From contig JAAFHB010000001.1 of NCBI GenBank assembly GCA_010906965.1, forward strand, positions 1 through 64,000: a stretch of DNA of 64,000 nucleotides. Direction: 5' to 3'. The notes beneath the pieces were generated by a model that was not told the DNA's origin, made no database searches, and worked only from the letters and a program-made list of their open reading frames with translations. Source of the DNA: Mariniphaga sp. Lineage in GTDB: Bacteria; Bacteroidota; Bacteroidia; Bacteroidales; Prolixibacteraceae. Position 1 is the first letter of the stretch. Every line of letters begins with the position of its first letter. Both the position numbers and the translations under genes were made by a program. Shown here in pieces: positions 38,996 to 49,002 of the stretch.

Positions 38996-39191
38996 ATTTT
39001 ATGATTGCTAGATTCCAGGACTTTAAAGAACTTTTTCTATAACTCAGATTCGATATGACGGTAAAATCCATCAACTAATAGATGTCCATCATCAATAAAC
39101 CATATCATGTCGTCCGCATTTCCAAAAACTTCACTTGGATAATAGGGAACCAATATGACTGAATCCAAGATACTAAACCAGAAATAGTTCT

Positions 39192-41273
39192 CTAATTCTC
39201 TTCACTAATCGTAGTTTCCAATTGAATTGGAATACCAAATTCCAAATCACTTTCATCAAATTCGTATTTCGAGAATATTTTTTTTAATATTCTTATTTTA
39301 GTCATGGTATCGTTGGCCGTATAAATATAAAGACCTTCCGCAATTAGCCTATTCCAGGTTTCTTTTTTTGCCGAAAAATCCACGGAATTTTCTTCCAATA
39401 ATTGATAAAGTGGTGTCGAATCTATTTCATAGATCAATTTTGCAACATCAACTATCATATCAGACCATGCAGTCACTTTATATTGAATTCCCATAAATGT
39501 GAAAGAGGAAATAATTTTCCCTTTAAAAATAAAGTCTTCATCAAGAGGGTGTACTTCCGGGAATTGTATAATTGGTTCAAAAGTAGTAATTGAAAACTTC
39601 CATAAGTCAGTAGCCAACAGCCATAATTGGGAACGGCGAGTTTTCAATTCGTCTTCTCCCCATTTATCGCATTTAGATACATAACCATTTAATCGTAAAT
39701 TACTGTCTTTGAATCCGTCTTTAATATCTCGTTTTTCAATAAATGGACGATTCTTGTATTTACTGTTGTAACCGGTTAATGTCAAATTCGCAAGCGTGTT
39801 CAGCCAATCATTATAAATACGCTCATATTCCGGGCCAAGATCTCTTTTCCATTGTTCCGTAATTGTTTGTGGCATGATATGTTCCACAGAAAAGGTGCCT
39901 TCCGTCATGTTTTTAATTACTTCAACCTTTTCTTTACTATCCCTGTTTTCGAAGCGATTAAACAAATACATTTTGTTTTTCGAATTCATCGAATAGACAT
40001 TACGGGTCAGTAAAGCTTGTTTGAACTCGACATCATCAGGATATTTCGATGAACTTTTTTTGTTCAATAAAATATAAATAAATACATCGGAATAATTGTC
40101 ATTTTCAGATTTAAGCTTCATCACATCTTTGTGAAGGGTACAAAATATTTTATTCAAAGCATTTGTACCGTAACTGCATATCATCCGACGAAATATAAAT
40201 GATTCAATCGTTGAAAGTACCTTAAGGTAGGCATCTTCCTGTTCATTTTTATCTTCCGCATATTTGAAAAAAGCCATCAAAAATGAATTGATGATACTCA
40301 TATCCATTTGTGTCAATCGTTTCAGAATAGTACAAACTTTTGGTGTATATTTTGTTGCCTGTGTAAACTCCTGATAAATTTTAGCATAGCTAACCATCTC
40401 AGCCAATACTTTCTGAACATCCATCGGAGCTTTGGGATTCTCGATAAATTCTTTGAAGGTAGGGTGTACATTGTCGATTACAGGAATACGACCTTGTTTT
40501 AGCGATAAATAATCGCGAACAAAGGCACTTACTTTAAAATTAGTCAGCTTTTCAATTGGATTCCAGTAGTTTTCGTAATATTCTTCCTGTCGATCAGCAT
40601 CCAGTCCCATTAATACATAATTGCGAATTTTGTCGCTTTCCTCCAGGTCGAGACCAGTTGAGTTTAAACTTTCGAAAATTGACTGCGGTTCATCTTCCTT
40701 TTCAAGAAATATATCAATGATTTTCAGTTTATCAAGAGCCTCACTTAATTCTTCGAGCGTAATTTCCTTCAGTTGAATACGTTCGTAAAAATAAAGGTAA
40801 TTTGTTGTCACATTTGACTTGTGATCGAAGTTATCCTTTTTATTCAAAATGATATTGTCAAATGCATTGCAATCATTTTTAATCAGTTTCAATCGCATTT
40901 TACGCTCCGCAGGATTGTATCTGTCAATTAAGAATGTTTCCTCGATATACTTGCAAAGGTTCTGGTTTTGGGGTACGATTGTTCCTTCTTTAATCAGATT
41001 AACTATTGCAGCAAGTATAAGTGTAATACTCGTTAGTCGTTGTTGACCATCAATAATCAAGTAATCGTTTCTGCTTCCGTTATTCGCAGAAGCATAAACC
41101 ACGCTCCCAAAGAAATGGCTTTTTTTGTTGCATTTCGCAGTTTTAACCAAGTCGTTGAATAGCTGAGTGCAATTAACTTTTTTCCAATCATAATTACGCT
41201 GATAAACAGGTATGATAAATCTGTTTCTGGCGCCATCTATAAACTCTGTTAAAAATCGATCCTGTCCTTTCAT
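39192..41273 (-). CDS. DUF262-DUF1524 fusion (GmrSD-like type IV restriction protein)
   Basis: RFIIPVYQRNYDWKKVNCTQLFNDL...YLIIDGQQRLTSITLIL (DUF262); FSVEHIMPQTITEQWKRDLG...DWLNTLANLTLTGYNSKYKNRPF (DUF1524 HNH-like). Confidence 0.92.
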   Translation of the reverse strand: MKGQDRFLTEFIDGARNRFIIPVYQRNYDWKKVNCTQLFNDLVKTAKCNKKSHFFGSVVYASANNGSRNDYLIIDGQQRLTSITLILAAIVNLIKEGTIVPQNQNLCKYIEETFLIDRYNPAERKMRLKLIKNDCNAFDNIILNKKDNFDHKSNVTTNYLYFYERIQLKEITLEELSEALDKLKIIDIFLEKEDEPQSIFESLNSTGLDLEESDKIRNYVLMGLDADRQEEYYENYWNPIEKLTNFKVSAFVRDYLSLKQGRIPVIDNVHPTFKEFIENPKAPMDVQKVLAEMVSYAKIYQEFTQATKYTPKVCTILKRLTQMDMSIINSFLMAFFKYAEDKNEQEDAYLKVLSTIESFIFRRMICSYGTNALNKIFCTLHKDVMKLKSENDNYSDVFIYILLNKKSSSKYPDDVEFKQALLTRNVYSMNSKNKMYLFNRFENRDSKEKVEVIKNMTEGTFSVEHIMPQTITEQWKRDLGPEYERIYNDWLNTLANLTLTGYNSKYKNRPFIEKRDIKDGFKDSNLRLNGYVSKCDKWGEDELKTRRSQLWLLATDLWKFSITTFEPIIQFPEVHPLDEDFIFKGKIISSFTFMGIQYKVTAWSDMIVDVAKLIYEIDSTPLYQLLEENSVDFSAKKETWNRLIAEGLYIYTANDTMTKIRILKKIFSKYEFDESDLEFGIPIQLETTISEEN

Positions 41274-41338
41274 TTATAAAATATTTTTTTGTTTTATTAA
41301 TTCAAATCAAAATCCCTCTTCTTCCAATTCGACAGTAA

Positions 41339-44300
41339 TCAGCTTGCAAGTAAAATCCGTTTCAATGTGTCCTGCATGGCTAATTTGAAAGCATCATCTT
41401 TGGCAATTAACCGATATAAGTCAAGTTCGCTTTTACGTTGTTTCGACATGACTTCATCAAAGATTTTGTTAAAAGCAATTTCCCTGTTTTGAGTATCGGC
41501 ATTCTCCGAATATTTCTCCTTGAAATCAGGATGTGTTCTCATACTTTGTGCCAGATTCACAAACTTCACCCTTTGTTCTTCAGGTGTTGCCTCCCAACCC
41601 TGAAACCACCGTTCATTAAAAGCCAGGATAATTATATCGAGGGGATCGTCATCATCGTCACCACCATGTGCGCCTCGTGGATTTGGGTTTTGTGGATCTA
41701 ATTCAGTTTCCGTTGCATCCAGACCAATGCTTACATTTAATTTTACCCGCTCCAGTCCGTACGTCGAAAGGTCAACCGAATTTAGCAGTTCATCCATGGC
41801 ATCCTTACCAGGATCTTCAATAACCAGTTTTGGAATCAGAAATTTCAAGAACCAAAACAGCATTTCCCATTTTAGGACCTCGTAAGGTAAAATGGCAGCC
41901 ATTTGTCCATAAATTTTCACAAACTGCTTGGCTTTGATTTTGAAGTCAGCTTTTTCATTGTTGTCCAGCTCCAGCCCTGAATTAAAACGATCAGCCGCAA
42001 AATCAATAATCGGACTTAATTCCTGTGCATTCACATTGTCGAAATATTTATCAACAAAATCCTTTACCTCAGACCATTCATAAACACCAACACTATCCAG
42101 ATTAGATTTTAACTCATGCAATACATTTACATCAGTCGCTCTGTTTAAGGTAGTTGATGTATAGAAGGGGTCAAATGATATTCGGATATCCTCGGTCGAA
42201 TTGAAGAAATCGAGCACAAACAGATCTTCTGTTTTCTTCCCTAATTTGTCGGCAGAACGGTTTAACCTCGATAAAGCCTGCACTGCCATCACTCCTTGCA
42301 ATTTCTTGTCTACATACATCGCGGTAAGTTTTGGCTGGTCAAATCCGGTGAGGTATTTGTTGGCAACCACCAAAATACGGTACTCATCTTCATCAAATTT
42401 GACACGTGTATCTTTTTCAGCAAAACCATTGATGGCATCTTCCGAATACTCAATTCCATCTACTTTTTTCTTTCCGGAGAAGGCGATAAGGGCTTTAAAT
42501 GGATTTCCTTTTTCTTTCAGCAATCCTTTGATCGCAAAAAAATACCGGATGGCAGATTCAATATTTTGGGTGGCTACTATTGCTTTTGCTTTCCCCTTTA
42601 GCTTTTTCGGATTTACCACTTTTGTCAAAAAATGGTCAAGCATAATGTCGGCCTTTGTGGTAATAATTTGTTTGTCACTTTCCACATAAGCCCTGAGTTT
42701 CTTTTGTGCTTTTGCAGTATCAAACAGCGGATTATCCTCTATCGACTTTTCTATTTCGTAATAACTCCGGTAAGTGGTGTAATTGGCCAGCACATCGAGA
42801 ATAAAACTCTCTTCGATGGCTTGTTTCATTGAGTAAAGGTGAAAGGGTTTGAATTTTCCATCTTCCTGCTTAATCCCAAATTTCTCCAGGGTGTTGGGCT
42901 TGGGTGTTGCGGTAAAAGCCAGATACGAAGCATTTCCCTTCATTTTCCGCGAACGCATAGCCTCTAATATTTTATCTTGGGGATCGGGATCTTCTTCATC
43001 GTTCCCGTTGTTGCCCATTGCGCGGTTCATATTGTCGGCTGCCGATCCGCTCTGACTGCTGTGCGCCTCGTCGATAATAACTGCAAATCTTTTGTCGCTT
43101 AAATCGGCAATCCCGTCTACAATAAACGGAAACTTCTGAATGGTGGTAATGATGATTCGTTTACCACTCTCCAGGTTTGCTTTCAATTCCTTGGATGAAT
43201 AAGCCGGGGCAACAATATTTTTGACTTCCGAAAAATCTTTGATGTTATCACGTAATTGGTTGTCGAGCAATCTTCTGTCTGTCACTACAATCACCGAATC
43301 AAACAGTGGATTCGAAATGCCTTTGCTGCCGGGAACAGTATCACTTTCGGGATAGGTTTCGATCAGTTGGTAAGCGGCCCAGGTAATTGAATTTGATTTA
43401 CCCGAACCGGCAGAGTGTTGTATCAGGTAGGTTTGACCAACTCCCTTTTTACTTGCATCGGCAATGAGTTTCCGCACAACATCCATTTGATGGTATCGTG
43501 GAAAAAACAAAGTCTTTTTACCCAATGGATCTGATTCTTTGCCATCAAACCTTACAAAATGCTGGATGATATTTGCTATACTTTGCCGTGTAAGCACTTC
43601 ATCCCATAAATAGGAAGTTTTATGCCCGAATGGGTTGGGAGGATTCCCTTTCCCAAAATTATGACCAAGATTAAATGGCAGAAAAAAAGTATCTGCACCG
43701 TTGAGTTTCGTGGTCATATATACTTCGTCGGTATCCACTGCAAAATGGACGATGCAACGACCAAAGTTTAACAACGGCTGCGAAATATCACGCTTAAATT
43801 TATACTGATTTTGACCGTGAACCTTTGCATTCTGACCGGTCCAATGATTTTTAAGTTCCAATGTCGAAAAAGGCAAGCCATTTACAAACAGGCCCATATC
43901 TATCTCTTCCTTGGGGTTGACAATGGAGTACATTAACTGGCGGGTAACGCTGAATTCATTGCTTTCGAACAGGTTTTTCACCGTTTCACTGCTGCTTGCC
44001 ATGGGTAATTGGTAGAACAGGGTGAAATGAGCGTCGTCGATCTCTAATCCTTTACGCAACAACCGGAGAATACCATATTTCTTCATCAACCGGTCAAGCC
44101 GTTCCAGAATCTTTAATTTCCAGTCGCTATGCTTTTGCAGTTTCGCCAGCTCTTCTTTTTGAGTAGTTTCCAGGAAATGCCAGAAACGCCTTTCATCGAT
44201 GGCATACTTAGTATTGAAATCAAACGGTGAGCCAATATAATAGCCATTGCCGCTACGGTATAATTCTACCCGATCGGTAACCGCACTACCTGCAATTCCT

Positions 44301-44389
44301 TGTTCTTTGAGTTCCTCAAGACAAAAGCCGGTTAAGTGTTTTTCGATGGCTGATTCGAGAGCTTGTTCGTTGGTTTGGCTGGTTGTCAT
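41339..44389 (-). CDS. hsdR: Type I restriction endonuclease subunit R
   Basis: Walker-like TYLIQHSAGSGKSNSITWAA, VIIDEAHSSQSG, SYLAFTATPKPNTLEKFG, FDQPKLTAMYVDKKLQGVMAVQALSRLNR. Confidence 0.97.
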   Translation of the reverse strand: MTTSQTNEQALESAIEKHLTGFCLEELKEQGIAGSAVTDRVELYRSGNGYYIGSPFDFNTKYAIDERRFWHFLETTQKEELAKLQKHSDWKLKILERLDRLMKKYGILRLLRKGLEIDDAHFTLFYQLPMASSSETVKNLFESNEFSVTRQLMYSIVNPKEEIDMGLFVNGLPFSTLELKNHWTGQNAKVHGQNQYKFKRDISQPLLNFGRCIVHFAVDTDEVYMTTKLNGADTFFLPFNLGHNFGKGNPPNPFGHKTSYLWDEVLTRQSIANIIQHFVRFDGKESDPLGKKTLFFPRYHQMDVVRKLIADASKKGVGQTYLIQHSAGSGKSNSITWAAYQLIETYPESDTVPGSKGISNPLFDSVIVVTDRRLLDNQLRDNIKDFSEVKNIVAPAYSSKELKANLESGKRIIITTIQKFPFIVDGIADLSDKRFAVIIDEAHSSQSGSAADNMNRAMGNNGNDEEDPDPQDKILEAMRSRKMKGNASYLAFTATPKPNTLEKFGIKQEDGKFKPFHLYSMKQAIEESFILDVLANYTTYRSYYEIEKSIEDNPLFDTAKAQKKLRAYVESDKQIITTKADIMLDHFLTKVVNPKKLKGKAKAIVATQNIESAIRYFFAIKGLLKEKGNPFKALIAFSGKKKVDGIEYSEDAINGFAEKDTRVKFDEDEYRILVVANKYLTGFDQPKLTAMYVDKKLQGVMAVQALSRLNRSADKLGKKTEDLFVLDFFNSTEDIRISFDPFYTSTTLNRATDVNVLHELKSNLDSVGVYEWSEVKDFVDKYFDNVNAQELSPIIDFAADRFNSGLELDNNEKADFKIKAKQFVKIYGQMAAILPYEVLKWEMLFWFLKFLIPKLVIEDPGKDAMDELLNSVDLSTYGLERVKLNVSIGLDATETELDPQNPNPRGAHGGDDDDDPLDIIILAFNERWFQGWEATPEEQRVKFVNLAQSMRTHPDFKEKYSENADTQNREIAFNKIFDEVMSKQRKSELDLYRLIAKDDAFKLAMQDTLKRILLAS

Positions 44390-46293
44390 TTTTTATTTTC
44401 CAGTAGTTGTTTTAATGTTAATCCCTTTTCTGTTAAGCGGTATTGTTGGTTTGGATTGAATCGATTATCCGGATCGGTCATTTCAATGAAACCGGCTTCC
44501 AAAGCGGGTTTCAGGTAATTTTCCCTGAAATTCGGATTGTGCCTTAAATCAAGTATTTGCATGAGTTCCTGGCGACTTTGCGACTTTGAAAGTACCATTA
44601 ACAGCCGTTTTACAAGTTCGTCTGCCTGGTCGGTTCCCTGGTCGGTAGCTTGGTCGGTAGCTTGGTCGGTTACTTGGTCGGTTACTTGGTCGGTTACTTG
44701 GTCGGTAATATAATCATTAAAAGTTTTGTTAATCTCTCCGTCGAACTGCTTCTGGCTCGATGCACGAGCCAATAAACTATTCTTTAATTCTATTCCCTTC
44801 AGGGTAATTCTGTATTTTTGATGTTGACTTTTTAATTTACCGGACAGTGTCATCTCGATAAAACCATCTGCCAGTGCAGGTTCTAAATAATTTTTCACAA
44901 AGTGTGATCTATTTCTCAATTCAAGAGCATCCATCAGATGAACCCGACTCATTTCATTTTCGATGATCATTACCAAACGCTGCGCTAGTACTGCTATATC
45001 GATATAAGTAACGTTTGCATCATAACTATTAGTAGTCTCATCATGTATGGTATCATGTATGGTATCATGTATGGTAACAGCTGAAGGTCTCCAAATTGTA
45101 AGTTTAAAACCTTCATCAAGTATGATAAGTGGTGGTTTTAAACCTCGTTCATTCATCAGCTTATACATTTCAAGAGTACCAGTACCATATCTTTCAATAT
45201 CACCGGTTAAAAACATACAACCGGCAAGCAGTGGATTATGCGGATAAGAACTATGAGGAACTTTAAGATCAGCTATATCCAATTCAGGAGGCAAACTGCC
45301 CGGATTACTGATTTCAATACGGTCTCTAAAAACCGAGACCTGAATACTTCCTTTACTGTAATAATCCCGATGGGCAACAGCATTTATAATAGCTTCAGCT
45401 ATTACAGCCCTCGGGATTTCATAAATTGTGTCAACCTGGTTGCTTATATCCCTGGTTCCGGTTGACAAGTTTAATTTTGACAAGATAAAATCTACTGCTT
45501 CATCGGCCACTTCGAAAACCGTACCTCCAAATTCTTTATAATCGGGAATGGGCTTTTGAACATGTACCCCATGAAAATGGGCACATTTTATGGTTGACGA
45601 AGGAAAGTACAATTGCGGATCGGGAGCAAAAGCCAGTAACGCACTGTTCACCAATTTACCTTCCCGTGTCATACGCAGGTGTGTTAAAACCTTTTCAACC
45701 GAGGCTGTATCTCTTAGCGGAAAGTTTCGCTTTTTACGGGCGATAGAAACAAACTCCCTGATCTTATTTTCATCAACTACCTTAAAATCAGCAGTCGGGT
45801 GCAAACTGTCATCGAAGTCGTGGCTTTCAATTTTGCCTGTCTGTTTTAAAAACCAAACACAGGAACTGAAAACTGCTTCTTTCAATGATTCGATATCAGA
45901 AAACTTCTTCCGGGAAACATCCTGTTCAATTTTCCGGATAAAAGCCGATTCTTTAGTGTGGCGCTCAATTCCTTTCATATCTTTAATGAAAATCCACCTG
46001 GGCAAATGCTTGTTTTTAGCCTGATCATACTCCCTCTCGGTAGGCGAAATGCCTTCCGAATCTTCATAACCATAGGTTTCGCCTAACAATCCGATATATA
46101 TATCCGAATCTACTACCTCGTTGATGTAAACTTTGCCGGGGGAGTGCGTATTGGCGGGTACCTCTTCGAACAAAAACGGCTCAAAAAAAGAACCCATTAA
46201 AGGATCATGCCTGAAATAACGGGCTAGTTGCATCCGCTCTTCGGCAAATTCGTTTTGCACACTCGATATGAAAATTTTTAGTTTTTTCACCAC
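44386..46293 (-). CDS. DUF4062 plus AlbA_2/divergent-AAA4-like ATP-binding protein with winged-helix C-terminus
   Basis: KLKIFISSVQNEFAEERMQLARYF (DUF4062); AVIAEAIINAVAHRDYYSKGSIQVSVFRDRIEISNPGSLP (RecG-like/COG2865 ATPase); repeat linkers; overlaps hsdR start by 4 nt. Confidence 0.85.
   Translation of the reverse strand: MVKKLKIFISSVQNEFAEERMQLARYFRHDPLMGSFFEPFLFEEVPANTHSPGKVYINEVVDSDIYIGLLGETYGYEDSEGISPTEREYDQAKNKHLPRWIFIKDMKGIERHTKESAFIRKIEQDVSRKKFSDIESLKEAVFSSCVWFLKQTGKIESHDFDDSLHPTADFKVVDENKIREFVSIARKKRNFPLRDTASVEKVLTHLRMTREGKLVNSALLAFAPDPQLYFPSSTIKCAHFHGVHVQKPIPDYKEFGGTVFEVADEAVDFILSKLNLSTGTRDISNQVDTIYEIPRAVIAEAIINAVAHRDYYSKGSIQVSVFRDRIEISNPGSLPPELDIADLKVPHSSYPHNPLLAGCMFLTGDIERYGTGTLEMYKLMNERGLKPPLIILDEGFKLTIWRPSAVTIHDTIHDTIHDETTNSYDANVTYIDIAVLAQRLVMIIENEMSRVHLMDALELRNRSHFVKNYLEPALADGFIEMTLSGKLKSQHQKYRITLKGIELKNSLLARASSQKQFDGEINKTFNDYITDQVTDQVTDQVTDQATDQATDQGTDQADELVKRLLMVLSKSQSRQELMQILDLRHNPNFRENYLKPALEAGFIEMTDPDNRFNPNQQYRLTEKGLTLKQLLENKK
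44626..44709. repeat. Seven tandem 12-bp units in the CDS (encodes TDQ-x repeats)
   Basis: CTGGTCGGTTCC CTGGTCGGTAGC TTGGTCGGTAGC TTGGTCGGTTAC x3 TTGGTCGGTAAT. Confidence 0.95.
45040..45075. repeat. Three perfect tandem 12-bp units in the same CDS (encodes HDTI repeats)
   Basis: ATCATGTATGGT x3. Confidence 0.95.
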
Positions 46294-46328
46294 TCCAATT
46301 GTTTATGTTTTAAAGATATTGAAAATAT

Positions 46329-47633
46329 TCACTCAGTTTTGCCCTCCTTTAATTCAGACTTCCAGGGGAAAATAGCCCAGCCATCTTTAGTAGAAGAGAT
46401 TCTACCTTCAAAACCAACAAGGTCTAAAACGTGTACAAGTAGGAAAACTTCTATTTGTACTTGCATTTCATACGCCTCTTTTGTGGAGAGATTAGGAGGA
46501 AACATCCCGGAGTGAGCCAGCGAATCCCTTAATTCTTTTACTTTTTCAAAGTCAATTTCAATTTTCCAATTATTTTGAATCAAGTGATCTTTTATTTTTC
46601 TCACAAAAGCGGTATCCCAAGGTTGTATTCTTGAAATACTTTTAACAATAGCATTTTGCTGTTCATCGGAGAATGAATCGGTATGTTCGTCAAAGAATGA
46701 TTTAGCCTGTTCTTTGAGAAAATATTTTAATTGCTTTAGAATACTTTTTATCTGAAGCGAATTGTCAGAATTTAAGTTTTCAAATACTGTTTTTTGTCCC
46801 AGCCTTTCTAAAGACGTTGTCAGCACTAGAAGCCCTGTTTCCATTAAACCGCAAGCAGCAGATGTTGCTAAGGCGTGTCCAATATCGATGATGCTTGTTT
46901 TATCGAACGAATCAATTGTTTCAAGTTTTTGTAGTCCTCTATTTAAATAGTCAGGATACTGATGGGTACTTTCCAGAATGTTGCTTCGCATTCCGAAGAG
47001 TTTACCCATCATCTTTTTTTTAGAATATATTAAAGTGTTATTATTGCACTTCATGTATCCAAAATAGACTTCAGAGGCTGTTAAAGGCCTAATTAAGAGA
47101 CATATATCTCGCAACAAGTCAATTGCACTATCAATTTCAAGCTCGCTTCCTGAAATTGTTACAAAATTACCCTCTGAAACAGTTCCCGACATTCGTATGG
47201 TTCTTTGAGCCAACTCTTGAGATGTTGATGATTTGGAGAAAGCAATCTCGTAATCCTTAAATTTAAAAGAGAATTCATGAGGAAAGTAAAATCCTAACAA
47301 AACTGTTTCAATTGTATGAATCGATTGCGATTCCCCAATCATTAGTTCGGAACAATTTGCCACCATAAGTGAATTTTGTTGATTGTAGTCTCCAAATAAA
47401 CAGCCATTACAAATACGTCCATCCTCAAGTTTTCCATTGAAAGTTGCTCCATCAAATTCATCAAAACAATGAAATGGGGAGTGAAATGAAATATATGCCT
47501 TAGCAGCATTACAAGTAATTTGAAATGGCAAGTCAAAATTCTTTTCGCCAAAATGAAAAGTACCATCTCCGCAGAAAACTGTAATTGGAACCTCTTTAGT
47601 GATTGTACTATATATTGAATCTGTTTCTTGCAT
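46329..47633 (-). CDS. Putative HEPN-domain (ApeA-like) protein
   Basis: C-terminal helical region with Rx4H motif in KELRDSLAHSGMFPPN; N-terminal beta-rich region; sits between hsdS and the DUF4062 gene. Confidence 0.55.
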   Translation of the reverse strand: MQETDSIYSTITKEVPITVFCGDGTFHFGEKNFDLPFQITCNAAKAYISFHSPFHCFDEFDGATFNGKLEDGRICNGCLFGDYNQQNSLMVANCSELMIGESQSIHTIETVLLGFYFPHEFSFKFKDYEIAFSKSSTSQELAQRTIRMSGTVSEGNFVTISGSELEIDSAIDLLRDICLLIRPLTASEVYFGYMKCNNNTLIYSKKKMMGKLFGMRSNILESTHQYPDYLNRGLQKLETIDSFDKTSIIDIGHALATSAACGLMETGLLVLTTSLERLGQKTVFENLNSDNSLQIKSILKQLKYFLKEQAKSFFDEHTDSFSDEQQNAIVKSISRIQPWDTAFVRKIKDHLIQNNWKIEIDFEKVKELRDSLAHSGMFPPNLSTKEAYEMQVQIEVFLLVHVLDLVGFEGRISSTKDGWAIFPWKSELKEGKTE

Positions 47634-47664
47634 TATTCAATTATGTTATGATATTAATTATCAG

Positions 47665-49002
47665 CTAATTTACTTTTATTTTCCCCGTTACCGCACTATT
47701 TATCAAACTCGCCTTGTACTCCTTCAACTTCTCTATTTCCTGCTCTTTGAGCGAAATGGCAGTGGCGATTTTGGAAGTGATGGTTTCGATAAATTCTGAA
47801 ATTATGTTTTGCTCTTTTATTGCTGGAAATGGAATCTTAATATTTCCAATACTATTGGTCGAGATATTTGGTTGTTGACCAGTAATATCTATTTCTCTTT
47901 CAAACGATTGAACAAACAATGAATCTAAAATTATAAAGTAAATCCATTTCTTATTTAAATTTTCTAAAGGCTTTAAAACCGCATTTCTTTGATTCAATAA
48001 TATTTTAAAATCATCTTCTATGATTGTCGCTTTAATTCCAGTAGATATAATAGGACGGGTTAACGCAAAAACTAAATCATTTTTATTGACACGAAATTGA
48101 GGTAATTGATAATAGTATTTTTCATCAATAAAAGACTCATCTGACCAATCGGTCTTCATCGTTTGAATATTTGCAATCTTCATCACGCGTACGCCTTCAT
48201 CTTTAAATTCATTGCTATTAAAAGCATATCCATTAATAATTTTGCCGAGTTGTTTAATTTTCTTCACCTCCCAACCCTCCGGTATTTCCCCAATCCATTC
48301 CACGCCGCTGTCTTTTAGTTTTACGTCAGGATTTAAACCACGGGTAACAGCTTTGTGAATGAGTATTTGCCGGCGTTCTTTGAGCAAGTCTATTTGCTTA
48401 TCTTTGATGCCAATGGCTTGGTCGATCAAAGCGGTTTTGCGATCGAGAAAGGTGGCAATGGCAGTTTGCTCGGGAAGAGGAGGAACTAAAACTGTAACTC
48501 TTTTAAAATCTTCATAATGCATATCCCACTGTCCAACTCTGACTCCATAGGATATTCTATTATATTCACCGATATAGGAATTGCATCTAAGTAATCGATG
48601 AAGATATTCAGAGTAAATATTCTTAGAAGTAATTTTACATGTAATATATGCAGGACTGACAATTCCTTTAAAGGAACTGACCCCCATTGAACCTTGCCAG
48701 GCTTTCATTTTGTTGACAACTAAGTCGCCAGGCGCAACTGCTTTGTAATTAGTTTTGTCTAGTGAAGTGGCATTATGGTTATCATCCCGTGAATCTTTCT
48801 GAATTACTCCATATTCGCGATAAACTGATAAAACCTCAAAGTCAGGATGATTTTTATCACTTTTTAATTCCATTAAAGATACTAATGATACTGCCATCCA
48901 ATGTTCCGGAATTTCGCCCAACCATGCCTCTCCGGAGTGTTTGTAGGTGGGGTATTTGGGTAGGTTAATCATTGTCGAGTTCATATTTAATTTTGTCGGC
49001 AT
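47665..49002 (-). CDS. hsdS: Type I restriction specificity subunit S
   Basis: Two TRD-like halves: WLGEIPEHWMAVSLVSL...VPPLPEQTAIATFLDRKTALID and WIGEIPEGWEVKKIKQL...PAIKEQNIISEFIETITSKI. Confidence 0.96.
   Translation of the reverse strand: MPTKLNMNSTMINLPKYPTYKHSGEAWLGEIPEHWMAVSLVSLMELKSDKNHPDFEVLSVYREYGVIQKDSRDDNHNATSLDKTNYKAVAPGDLVVNKMKAWQGSMGVSSFKGIVSPAYITCKITSKNIYSEYLHRLLRCNSYIGEYNRISYGVRVGQWDMHYEDFKRVTVLVPPLPEQTAIATFLDRKTALIDQAIGIKDKQIDLLKERRQILIHKAVTRGLNPDVKLKDSGVEWIGEIPEGWEVKKIKQLGKIINGYAFNSNEFKDEGVRVMKIANIQTMKTDWSDESFIDEKYYYQLPQFRVNKNDLVFALTRPIISTGIKATIIEDDFKILLNQRNAVLKPLENLNKKWIYFIILDSLFVQSFEREIDITGQQPNISTNSIGNIKIPFPAIKEQNIISEFIETITSKIATAISLKEQEIEKLKEYKASLINSAVTGKIKVN

Noticed and set aside
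44626-44709. CRISPR-like array
   Set aside because: Units are contiguous 12-bp in-frame coding repeats with no spacers. No CRISPR array was seen anywhere in the window by eye.
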